Positions 17,440-25,000 of a stretch of DNA of 25,000 nucleotides are shown one piece after another. The translations under genes were made by a program, and so were the position numbers. The stretch is from Prorocentrum cordatum (taxonomy: Eukaryota; Sar; Dinophyceae; Prorocentrales; Prorocentraceae). The notes beneath the pieces are model-generated. The model saw only the letters and a list, made by a program, of their open reading frames with translations, made no database searches and was not told the origin of the DNA. Every line of letters begins with the position of its first letter. Positions within the stretch are counted from its first letter, which is position 1. Location of the stretch: NCBI GenBank assembly GCA_963575745.1, contig CAUYUJ010002755.1:1-25000 (forward strand), written 5' to 3'.

Positions 17440-17692
17440 CCTTCTGGCTGTCACGGAGTCTGCGCTTTCAGTTTCCCTCTTCATTCCCACTCTGGGTGCC
17501 CATCTGCGGCCCCAGAGCCTATGCAAAGTCATAGCACGCCACACGCGTTGAGACACACAGAGCACGACCCAGCGTCCCAGCCTGCGTCTTACCTACCTAC
17601 CTCCCTCCTCCCTCCTCCCACCTCCCCTCCCCCTCCTCCCCCCTCCCCCCTCCCCCCTCCCCCTCCCTCCTCCCTCCTCCCGCCTCCCTCGG
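17440..17692 (+). repeat. LINE 3' region ending in a pyrimidine tract
   Basis: About 145 nt of unique sequence follow the ORF2 stop, including a small GCCAGA/TCTGGC inverted repeat around the TAG. Then come TTACCTACCTACC and a CCCTCC/CCTCC tract (17586-17692). No poly(A) is visible. The tract may be the element tail or the target site. Confidence 0.55.
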
Positions 17693-18069
17693 ACCCCAGG
17701 GGGCTTGCCGGCAGTACTTTCAACAGGGCGCCGCACGCGCACGGCGCTACCGTGGGATGCGGGGTCCAGGATCTGGAAGCCCGTGGAGCTCCAGTCGTGG
17801 ATTGGCTACGGGTATCACGGCCGCCCTCATCAGATCAGGAATCCTCCAGGATCTGAAGTCTTCACGTTCCTTTACGAACGCCCCCACCGAAACTAGGACC
17901 ACGCACGCGATTGCGCGCGCGCTCAGGTTGCAGCACGCCCCAGCAGTCGACAGCAACACGACTGCACACGTGCACGAACAGAGGATAGAAGGTGTGGACT
18001 GAACATGAGTTGCGACGACTCTGACAAGGACACCCTTCGAGGGCCAGGGAGGGAAACCTCATCATAGGC
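17693..18069. other. Unassigned stretch right of the LINE
   Basis: GC-rich sequence with short overlapping open frames (60-80 codons) in several frames and no motif. No gene or RNA is supported. Confidence 0.5.
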
Positions 18070-18320
18070 CCCTCCCGTTTGCATACTCCTCCTGTTCATC
18101 AGCTTCCCTCCTTCCTCCTCCCTCCCCCCCGTCCCTCATTACTTTGGCCCCTATCCTGGCCCATCCATTGCCTTCACTAGTTTCTCTTCCTTTGTCTTCC
18201 TTCTCCTCCCATCCTCCCTCCTCCCTCTTCCACGCATCCTCGCCCATCCTCCCCCTACCCTCCTCTCCCAAGCTCCGGCATCCCCCCCTCATCCCTCCTG
18301 CCCGCGGCCCCGGATTACTG
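18070..18320. repeat. Pyrimidine-rich low-complexity tract
   Basis: CCTCCTCCCTCC-type words throughout. The minus-strand frame here reads as a Glu/Arg/Gly-rich low-complexity peptide. Confidence 0.65.
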
Positions 18321-18690
18321 GACGATCGCACGGCGCTCTGAGCGCTCATGGTGCGCTCTCGTGCCTCGTTCGGCCTCTCTCGGGCGCTGCCGGGGAGGCT
18401 CCTGGGACTCTCTTTTGCTTTTTCTTCTTTTTGCTTTTCCGTTCCGTGGCGGCCCGCGCGGAAGACCATGCACGAACGTCAGAACCGATGGAGAACGCCC
18501 GCGCCGACTCGGCGAAGGCCCGAGTTTGGCACTCGCCCCATCGCCCCAGACCCCCGACGTCGTGACTTGTTCGCAACGTCAACCCCCAGAGGTCTGGGCC
18601 CCTTCCCTGGGACCGGTTTTTCATCCCGTGAGTAGGGCGGGCCGGGCGTTTCGCCTGAGACCCCCTCGCCACTTATGATCCTGAAGCATG
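18321..18690. other. Unassigned GC-rich stretch
   Basis: Contains a T-rich run (TTTTGCTTTTTCTTCTTTTT, 18413-18432) and otherwise GC-rich sequence. Overlapping open frames on both strands have no recognisable domain. Confidence 0.45.
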
Positions 18691-18691
18691 G

Positions 18692-19330
18692 AATTTGCAG
18701 CAGTTTCACGGATGGTGGGCGGGCGCTTTTCAAAGCGAGGCTCTCGCCTTTGCGTCGCGCACATTCGTCTGAAACATTTGCAACAGCTTCGAAGATGGAA
18801 AGCGGTTCCTTTTCAACAAGTAGCTCTCGCCTTTGCGCCGCGCGCATTCGGCTTAACAGTTTGCAGTACTTTCAAGGATGAAGAGCTGCTCCTTTTGATA
18901 ATGGGACTCTCGCCTTAGCGCCGCGCGCATTCGTCTCGAACGTTCCCAACAATTTTAATTATTCGTATGGCTGAAGTCCCAAAAATGGTGTTTGGCACCA
19001 CCTTGGGACTGTCAGAAGCGAGCCGTCACATTGGTTCGCGGCGTTGAAGTACAAAGAACGACGTCACCGCACGATTTCGGACTGTTAAGGCGCAGCGATC
19101 ACGTTGATCCGAGGCGGGGGTGTCCCAAGAATTGTGTGCTTGGCGCGATGGGGGATTCTCAAACGTTTGTCCCATAATGAACCAATTCTCGCGATGAAAA
19201 CGAATTCCTTGAGGGACTTATAACAAAGAAACTTGAAGGGAGGGTGTACTGTGACATCGTTGATGTGTCTTGGGTGTACCCTGGTCATCCATCCTTCTCC
19301 TCATCCTCCATCTTCTTTTCTTCCCGTCTC
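18692..19330 (+). repeat. Composite repeat unit C, copy 1
   Basis: Three imperfect tandem units of about 83 bp (starting near 18692, 18776 and 18858) share the core GCTCTCGCCTTWGCGCCGCGC and an ATTCGTCT / ATTCGGCT end. Imperfect units of about 73 bp follow (GTTGATCCGAGGCG-type core, about 18970-19170). A tail with GAAACTTGAAGGGAGGGTG (near 19229) then runs into a CT-rich stretch. The same order recurs about 1376 bp downstream. Confidence 0.8.
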
Positions 19331-20030
19331 ATCATCCTCCCTCCCTCCTCATCCCTCCTCCATCTCTTCTTTCCCATCCCCCGATTAACCTCTTCATTAC
19401 TCGATATGAATATTACTGAATATTACGATCACTCTCCTTTCATTCTTATCTAACACACCCCCTCAGAGAGACCAGCGAAGAACATTTAATTCCAGCACAT
19501 CTACCGAGTGTCACCGAGAAAAGGCGACGCGATCCGCCCCCCACACAAACCCACCCCAACAAAAAACGGCGAGCAACACGCAAATCTTCAGTGAACCTCT
19601 TCGAACAAAACAGCGACGACAATACACCAAACCACTTACCCCGACGCACGCGAACCCTGCGACAAGGGCCATCGGTGCAACTCCCTGAGTTTCCCTGTGA
19701 AGCCACGCGCCGTGTGAGGGGTGTGTGCCAAAACCGGACTTGGGACGCATGTGAGCCCTGCTGTTCGTGTGGTGTGTGTATGTGTGCTTGCGTGCGTGTG
19801 CCCAAATTTGCCAGGGGACATATGTATGTGAACCCTGACACTGGGCCTTCGGTGGCGCACCCCATGAGGCCACGCGCCCCAAGGAGGCCCGCCAAGCCGC
19901 GGTCCACATCACGCGCCCCAAAGAACGCCGAGGAGCCCCGGAAAAACGGCGACGAAGGATCCTGCGAAGATTTCGTGCGCTCCCCGAGAGAACGGAAGCG
20001 GCGACGCCCAACCTCGGAGAGTTACCTACT
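19331..20030. other. Stretch between the two composite repeat units
   Basis: A CT-rich segment (to about 19400) with TTACTCGATATGAATATTACT, which resembles the start of block B at 7271. Then GC-rich sequence with a local duplication (CGAACCCTG..GGGCC..GCCACGCGCC near 19659 and again near 19831). An open frame of 272 codons (19591-20409) runs into the next repeat unit and has no domain, so no gene is called. Confidence 0.5.
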
Positions 20031-20067
20031 GAAGTCTCCGTTGAGGGGGGTGATCTCTGAAGCTCAA

Positions 20068-20659
20068 AATTTGGCAACAGCTTCACAGATGGAGGGCGGG
20101 TCGTTTTCAAAATGTGGCTCTCGCCTTAGCGCCGCGCACACTCGTTCTAAAAAATGGCAAGAGTCTCACATATTGAGGATCGCCCGTTTTCAAAATGTAG
20201 CTCTCGCCCCAGCGCCGCGCATGCTCGTTCTCACAATGCAAGAGCTTCACGGATTGAGGGCAGTTTCTTTCCAAAATGTGGTTGGCTATCGCCTTAGCGC
20301 CGCGCTCGTTCTAAACATTTACAAAAGTTTCACTGATTCCCACGATCAACTTACCAGAAGTGGTGTTTTGGAAGGATTCAGGATTTTGCGGGTGCAACAG
20401 TTACGTTGATTCGCGGCGTTGAGATCCCAAGAATGGCGTTCTGGTACAATCCAGGATCGTCAAGACGCAACAATCAGGTTGATCCGTGGCGTTGGAATCC
20501 CAAGAACAATGTTTTGGCATGCTTTCGGGTCTTCAAACGGTTGTCTTCCAACGAGGCAGATCCCTCAATGGAAATGAACCGTTGTAGGGACCTATGAAGA
20601 GGAAACTTGGAGGGACGGTGTATTCCAACATGGTTGATGGTTCTTGGGTTTACACTGGT
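20068..20659 (+). repeat. Composite repeat unit C, copy 2
   Basis: Three units of about 83 bp (near 20068, 20151 and 20234) carry the GCTCTCGCCTTAGCGCCGCGC core. Then come 73-bp-type units (GTTGATTCGCGGCGTTGAGATCCCAAGAA, then GTTGATCCGTGGCGTTGGAATCCCAAGAA, each in part) and the tail GAAACTTGGAGGGACGGTG near 20602. It is followed by a pure CCT array. Confidence 0.8.
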
Positions 20660-20741
20660 CCTCCTCCTCCTCCTCCTCCTCCTCCTCCTCTTCGTCCTCC
20701 TCCTCCTCCTCCTCCTCCTCCTCCTCCTCCTCCATCCTCCT
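20660..20741. repeat. (CCT)n microsatellite
   Basis: About 27 CCT triplets with one interruption (TTCGTCC near 20690). It lies between composite unit C copy 2 and the 3' module of element A. Confidence 0.95.
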
Positions 20742-20742
20742 C

Positions 20743-20872
20743 TTGGGTTACGACGGCTTCCCCAGCCCGCTATTCCACTGCATGCTCCCACACATCCCTG
20801 GTCAGGGCAACTCGCCCGGGCATCGTTTCTGGATGGGCTGGTGGGGGTACATGCGAGAAACGTCTAGAAGTA
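20743..20872 (+). repeat. 3' module of dispersed element A, copy 4
   Basis: CACTGCATGCTCCC, CAGGGCAACTC, GGGCATCGTTTCTGGATGGG and CTGGTGGGGGTAC occur in the same order as at 4860-4945 and, inverted, at 1190-1310. It ends in GAAACGTCTAGAAG. Here the module follows composite unit C rather than the element A body. Confidence 0.8.
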
Positions 20873-21335
20873 TAGAACCGCAGTGGCTTTGCACTTTGAC
20901 TATTTCTTGATCGGCTTTCGCAAAAGTGTTTGAATTCATGATCAGAAGAATCACCGTCATGAGGCTGTATTCGAAATTGTAATTTAACGCGGCCTAAACT
21001 GAAGCAGCTGCAGGTCCAAATTACAAGAATCACCCAACAATATTTGTAGAATCGCCAATCGCCATCGTGCGCAAAAGGCAAACCAAAATCACGCAGGCCG
21101 TCCTCCTGGTAATGATCCAATAGCCGGAAAGACCCGGAGGCCCCTGGAATCTTCTGGGGCCTCGGCGATGTCACTGAACCCCCCGGTCTGGAGCCCGAGA
21201 ACATCGCGCCGAAACACTTTGTATCAAAAAGTGTGCCCTTGCGCGTTCTAGCCGCCAGGGGTGCATGGGGGTCTTGGGATGCTCGAGCGCCCTCGAGACA
21301 AGTCCTGCGGTGCTTGCCAGGGCCAGGGAGGCCCA
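20873..21335. other. Unassigned low-repeat stretch
   Basis: Mixed-composition sequence with no repeats seen. A minus-strand open frame covers it (20770-21858) but consists partly of the flanking GAG array and has no recognisable domain. No gene is called. Confidence 0.5.
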
Positions 21336-21343
21336 AGAGAGTG

Positions 21344-21450
21344 GGGGAGGAGAAGAGGAGGAGGAGGAAGAGGAGGAGGAGGAAAAGGAGGAGGAGGAGG
21401 AAGAGGAGGAGGAGCGAGAACGAGGATGATGATGAGAAGGAAGAGATGAT
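21344..21450. repeat. GAG/GGA purine microsatellite
   Basis: A nearly continuous run of GAG, GGA and AAG triplets on the plus strand. It is complementary in composition to the CCT tract that begins about 90 bp further on. Confidence 0.9.
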
Positions 21451-21540
21451 GGAAGAGGGGCATGAGGTTGGATGCAAGCACCCGCCCCCCTGGTCGACCG
21501 TCGCCCCCTCTGTCTGGTAAGTGGTTGTGGTCGCCCGTGC

Positions 21541-21715
21541 CCTCCCTCCTCCCTCCCTCCCTCCCCCCCCCCTCCTCCTCCTCTCCTCCTCCTCCTCCTC
21601 CTCCTCCTCCTCTCCTCCTCCTCCTCCTGATCCTCTTTTTTTTTTTTTATTCTTCTTTTCCTCTTCCTCCTCCTCCTTCCCCCCCTCCTCCTCCTCCTGC
21701 TCCTCCTCCTCCTCC

Positions 21716-21747
<32 letters not shown>

Positions 21748-21752
21748 CTCGC
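21541..21752. repeat. CCT/CTC pyrimidine microsatellite with T10 run
   Basis: CCTCC and CTCCTC runs are interrupted near 21635-21650 by a run of T. It lies directly 3' of the minus-strand LINE ORF stop (21777), so it may include that element's tail. Confidence 0.9.
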
Positions 21753-21776
21753 ACGTCGCCGATGCGCACGCAGTCC

Positions 21777-23122
21777 TCATCCTCTCGCTGCCGCCTCTAC
21801 CGCCGAGCCGCGGGCGCCTGGCCTGCGCTGAAGGGCGGCACGCACAGTGGGGAAGCACCTGTGGGCCTCTTCGATGCCGACCGGCTTGGACATCTTGTCC
21901 AGCCGAATGAACAGTTGATAGGCAGCGATGGGAAAGAGAAGAGTGGCATCACAGGGATCGAGCAGGCCGAGCCGACGGATGGGACAAACGGGGACAGAAG
22001 ACGGGAGAAGCTCAGAAAGGAGAGCACAGAGATGAGGACAACACCAGTAATGAGCGAAAGAATCAGGGGCATGAGCACAGCCTAACATACATGGCAGCAG
22101 ATCGTCATCGTGCATTCGAGACGAGGTGCACCACGCACCACTCCACGTGCGCCAGAGCGAGTTCCGCAAACCAGGCGGGAACTTTAAAGCTTGCACACGG
22201 ACAGCATTCCAGTTCACGCTAGTCACCTGCCGAATGCGTTCGGGAAAATACCTCTGGAGCCGAGCGCTCCAATCCGCAGCCAGAGAGTCAGGGAAAAAGG
22301 CGCCCGAGAAAGCACGCAAAGCAGCCCCCTGGAGGAGTTTCAACCTTTTCGGGGTCCTGGGCATACTACGGTAGGCAACAAGGCGCTCGCGGACGGCACG
22401 AACCGCCGCGGCGCCCGCAACTTTGTATTCTCTGTGATCGCAGAATCCAGAAGCCGCGCTTTCCAGCTCCTCGACGAAAGCTTTGGACCTCCTGAGTCTG
22501 GGATAACGCCGACCAGAGGCCAGATCGGGCAACGACAGTTGTCTATCCGCCTCCGCTTCGAGCATGCGCAACAGCGGGCGCCATTCTAAGAATGTGCTAT
22601 GGGCTGCACGCACAAGAGTAGCAGCACACAACGCTTCAATGGATGTGATGCGAGGCCCGCCCCATTTATACAACGAGCACCAGGAGGCACGAGAGAGCGC
22701 GCAATGGTGAGTCGAGAAGATGGCAGCGAGCGCGGCATGCTCAGCGCGCCGCAGCGCTGGGACGCCAGGGATGGACAATGGGAGGCGGCTAAACTGAGAG
22801 ACATAAGAGAGCACACTGATCGCTCTCCGCTCATAAAGATATTCTCCAACGGCAGTCGGGGCCTCAGCAGAGGAGATTTGGGCACCACGAGACAGCCATT
22901 TCTTGATGGGCAGGTGCCAGGCATCCGTGTTAGCTCCAGGGCCCATCACAAGGCCAAGATACGTGACCATGCTAACAATTTGAAACTCGGCCCAGGCAGG
23001 CAGAAAATTGACGATCCACTGCCGATAAAATTGGACTACAACTTCTGAATATGTATCCGCCAGCGGGCAGATGAAACACTTGCTAGGCTTCAGTACTAGA
23101 TGAGCAAACTCCTCGCCTCCTC
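21777..23122 (-). pseudogene. LINE ORF2, 3' part: RT thumb, connector and C-terminal CCHC motif
   Basis: Continues the reverse transcriptase in the -1 frame from about 23109-23122. The frame itself is open from 23381, but the part above 23122 is only the shadow of the 5' part. Numbering from 23381, FAHLVLKPSKC (the RT motif D/E region) is followed by a YLGLVMG block, as in many LINE RTs. A long helical region (EYLYERRAISVLSYVSQFSRLP and after) leads to a C-terminal motif CMLGCAHAPDSFAHYWCC (C431, C435, H444, C447/C448). That motif resembles the CCHC knuckle common at LINE ORF2 C-termini. The frame ends with TGA at 21777-21779, about 25 bp before a GAG/CTC microsatellite. No further domain follows. 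Confidence 0.75.
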
Positions 23123-25000
23123 GCAGTGGTCGAAGACGCCCTTGAGGTCCAGCAGCTTTGAGACCCTGACAACCACCGCACCAATGTCGTCCGCGCAAGC
23201 TCTCGTCGCGCTGATGGGCTTCTCGGGGCCGGTGACGGCTAACGCCTGCCTGAACTCCACGAGGAACGGGTGGCTCGCCAGCGCGAACAACGCACCGGAA
23301 GCAGGGCATCCCTGCAGGATGCCGCACAGCACATTGAAGAGCCACACCCACACCTGCACTCGGATGTGAACTCCATAGCACATGACACCTTCATAGATGC
23401 AGACGAAGAAGTGGTACATCGGCGGCGGCAGCTGGACATGGCGGAGCACCAAGAAGATCCACGCGTGCGCAACCGACGGGAAGGCCTGACCAAAATCGAA
23501 CGTGCACAAGGCTGGCCGAGCCAAATGCGCGTTCGGTTGCATAGATGCCATACGAGATCTCACATCCAGATCCAAAATGTTAACTCCAAAGTTCCTTCCA
23601 GAAACAAAACCACGCTGGTCCCCATCTACGATATCCCCGAGCTTGCGGCTAAGAACCGAGATAACCACCCCCGTGAGAATCTTGTTCGAGGTCTGCTTGA
23701 GACCGAGCGGTCTGGCATCTCCAGGCTTTCTCAAAACCTCCTCCTCATCCTGTAACCGAGAACCTTTGGCGATGAAAGCTCCCCTGAGATGGTTGAAACT
23801 CGGCAGTAACCGACCGCCTTCCAGAACGCGCCAGAGCGCTTTGTCCAGGATCTCTATTCCCAGGGGGTTGTACAGCCAGGCCGAATAGGCCAATCCATCG
23901 GGCCCAGGTTCCGAATCGTTTAGCTTTTCGAGGTGCATCTCGAGGCTCTTACGCGATGGAGGGGGAAGGTCACGCAGGCAACAGTGAGGTCCAAAACGAT
24001 CAAGGCACTGCTGGGCTGCATTCTCGTCAATCTTTTTGGAGATGCCGAAGACTGCGCCCCAGTGCCGCGACAGCGACTGCAAGACTTCGGTGGGCTCGCG
24101 GGTGGCAGATCCACTGCCATCATCAGAAAGCACCCCCTTCAACGGCATCCGCCTGTCGAAGGGCGACCACAGTTTGCCTCGCAGAACCAGCCCACGGAGT
24201 TTCCGACGAAGTTTGGCCTTGGAACGCTCGTTTGTTGCATTGTTGATGTCGTTTTTCACACGGCTCTCGTTCCTGAGATAGATCGCTTCGTGGATCGAGT
24301 TCGAGGTCGAAGCAAAAAGGGTCGGGTCAGAGAGCTGGACAGCCCCCGCCGACGGGTCGACGACGAGGAAGTCCTTCCCTAGCTGGCAACTCGCCCTGAT
24401 CCGTTGAGCTAATCTGACATCTTGTCGCCATATAGCCCTAGCCATACTTTTCATGGTGATGAACTTAGCGAACAGATCGTTGGGCGAGTGCTTCAAAATG
24501 CAGTCCCTAGCATACCTAGCAGCCTCCCTCATGATTTTAACCACCAGGTCCAGGGCGAGCGGCGGGGAGAGCTTGGCCAACTCACAGGCCTCATAAGTTT
24601 CAACGATGAATCCCGAAAACTTGGGATGTTTGAACACGTCCGATGGGATCCGTCTCTCACTCGAAGGGGTCGGGAGGCTGCAGGCTGCTTCGATCACGAC
24701 AGGCGCGTGGTCGCCGATGCCACGCCTGTTCAGCACCTCTGGCATCTCGGAAACGCGGCCAGAGAGCGAGAGCTGGTTGAGCACCCAGCCCGCGAAGGAG
24801 ATAAACACCCTATCGATGCTCGTCAGCAAGCGATGCCTGGCATTGTGGTGGGTGGGGTCCTCGATTTGAAGCTCGACCATGTCCCTGAGAACGCTCATAA
24901 ATACAGAGTCCTGACCACGGCGGTACTCCCGAATGAAATTCACATTGGCCGATTGCGAACCCTCGGACCACCCAGAGGACCCAGCCGATGACCCATGAGA
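23096..25000 (-). pseudogene. LINE ORF2, 5' part: endonuclease end and RT motifs up to the frameshift
   Basis: The frame is open at the right window edge; the GTG-started 615-aa version from 24943 is arbitrary. Residue numbers below count from 24943. The first 80 or so residues are the C-terminal part of an exonuclease-endonuclease-phosphatase domain (SIDRVF.., then GIGDHAPVV, the usual SDH position). A helical linker leads to the RT: SEPGPDG (near 345-350), RPLGLKQTSNKIL, motif A CTFDFGQAF (D483), motif B GILQGCPASGALF and motif C CADDIG (D585, D586), where Cys replaces the usual Tyr. All three catalytic aspartates are present. The frame terminates at a TAG (23096-23098) about 13 codons after the DLKGVF segment, although homology continues in the neighbouring frame. 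I call it a pseudogene because of this break, with programmed -1 shifting as a weaker alternative. Confidence 0.8.

Larger units (their letters stand above)
8840..17692 (+). mobile_element. Full-length non-LTR (LINE-type) retrotransposon with RNase H, endonuclease, RT and methyltransferase-like domains
   Basis: The element has a 5' leader of about 350 nt (8840-9195), ORF1 (9196-10701), ORF2 (10726-17439) and a short 3' region ending in a long CCCTCC tract (17586-17692). No long terminal repeats, integrase or protease are seen. The APE-like endonuclease plus RT identify target-primed retrotransposition machinery. Both ORFs are intact and intron-free, which suggests a young, possibly active copy. 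Exact ends are uncertain because both flanks are pyrimidine-rich, so no target-site duplication can be read with confidence. GC-rich codon use matches the surrounding DNA. I assign it to a dinoflagellate-type LINE lineage by motif resemblance only. Confidence 0.85.
21777..25000 (-). mobile_element. Second non-LTR retrotransposon, frameshifted and truncated by the window edge
   Basis: The minus strand carries the end of an APE-like endonuclease, a reverse transcriptase and a C-terminal Cys/His motif, spread over two frames. The upstream part lies beyond 25000, because the frame is still open at the edge. It differs from the plus-strand element in having canonical RT motifs, no methyltransferase-like domain and a different C-terminus, so the two are separate families. 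Confidence 0.85.

Noticed and set aside
8840-17692. LTR retrotransposon or virus-derived polyprotein
   Set aside because: No terminal repeats, protease or integrase are seen. An APE-like endonuclease with the RT indicates a non-LTR element.
18413-18437. T-rich run as a TTTT-box promoter
   Set aside because: No gene follows it and T-rich runs are not specific.
19591-20409. Open frame of 272 codons
   Set aside because: It runs through tandem repeat units whose sister copy (18692-19330) does not keep the frame, and no domain is recognisable.
20770-21858. Minus-strand open frame of 362 codons
   Set aside because: Much of it is Glu-rich translation of the GAG/CTC arrays plus element A 3' module sequence. 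It overlaps the end of the second LINE frame.

Overview
The window looks like a non-genic, repeat-rich stretch of a eukaryotic nuclear genome, most probably a dinoflagellate. This is an inference. It rests on the protein families of the two retroelements: a reverse transcriptase with an RGLTLNF..GKTE-type block, and a C-terminal GPPCETWS methyltransferase-like domain of the kind known from dinoflagellate retroelement polyproteins. It also fits the GC-rich composition and the density of simple repeats. I see no convincing host gene, tRNA, rRNA, spliced-leader gene or CRISPR array.

Layout. Positions 1-8840 are repeats: purine-rich and pyrimidine-rich low-complexity tracts; at least three copies of a dispersed element whose 3' module is preceded by a trinucleotide microsatellite (about 1185-1900 minus, 4040-4960 plus, 5648-6848 plus, with a fourth 3' module at 20743-20872); a perfect 68-nt palindrome (2359-2426); an 11-bp tandem array (7084-7256); and nested tandem duplications (7271-8813). 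Positions about 8840-17690 hold a full-length, apparently intact non-LTR retrotransposon on the plus strand. Its ORF1 has a RanBP2-type zinc finger plus coiled coil. Its ORF2 is 2237 aa, with RNase H, APE-like endonuclease, reverse transcriptase, two zinc fingers, a cytosine-methyltransferase-like domain and a basic C-terminal helix. Positions 17700-20880 are again repeats, including a composite unit duplicated at about 1376-bp spacing. Positions 21777-25000 hold a second non-LTR element on the minus strand, broken by a -1 frameshift in its reverse transcriptase and running off the right edge.

The most interesting region is the intact element. ORF1 and ORF2 lie in the same frame, separated only by a TGA followed by CGG. 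A 12-bp stem-loop starts 9 nt after the TGA, and its loop holds the ORF2 ATG. This matches the classical type II stop-codon readthrough context, so a fused ORF1-ORF2 protein is plausible. ORF1 would bind and package RNA. ORF2 would nick the target, reverse transcribe and remove RNA, and it carries a methyltransferase-like domain that might act on new copies. RNase H at the N-terminus, ahead of the endonuclease, is an unusual order for a LINE.
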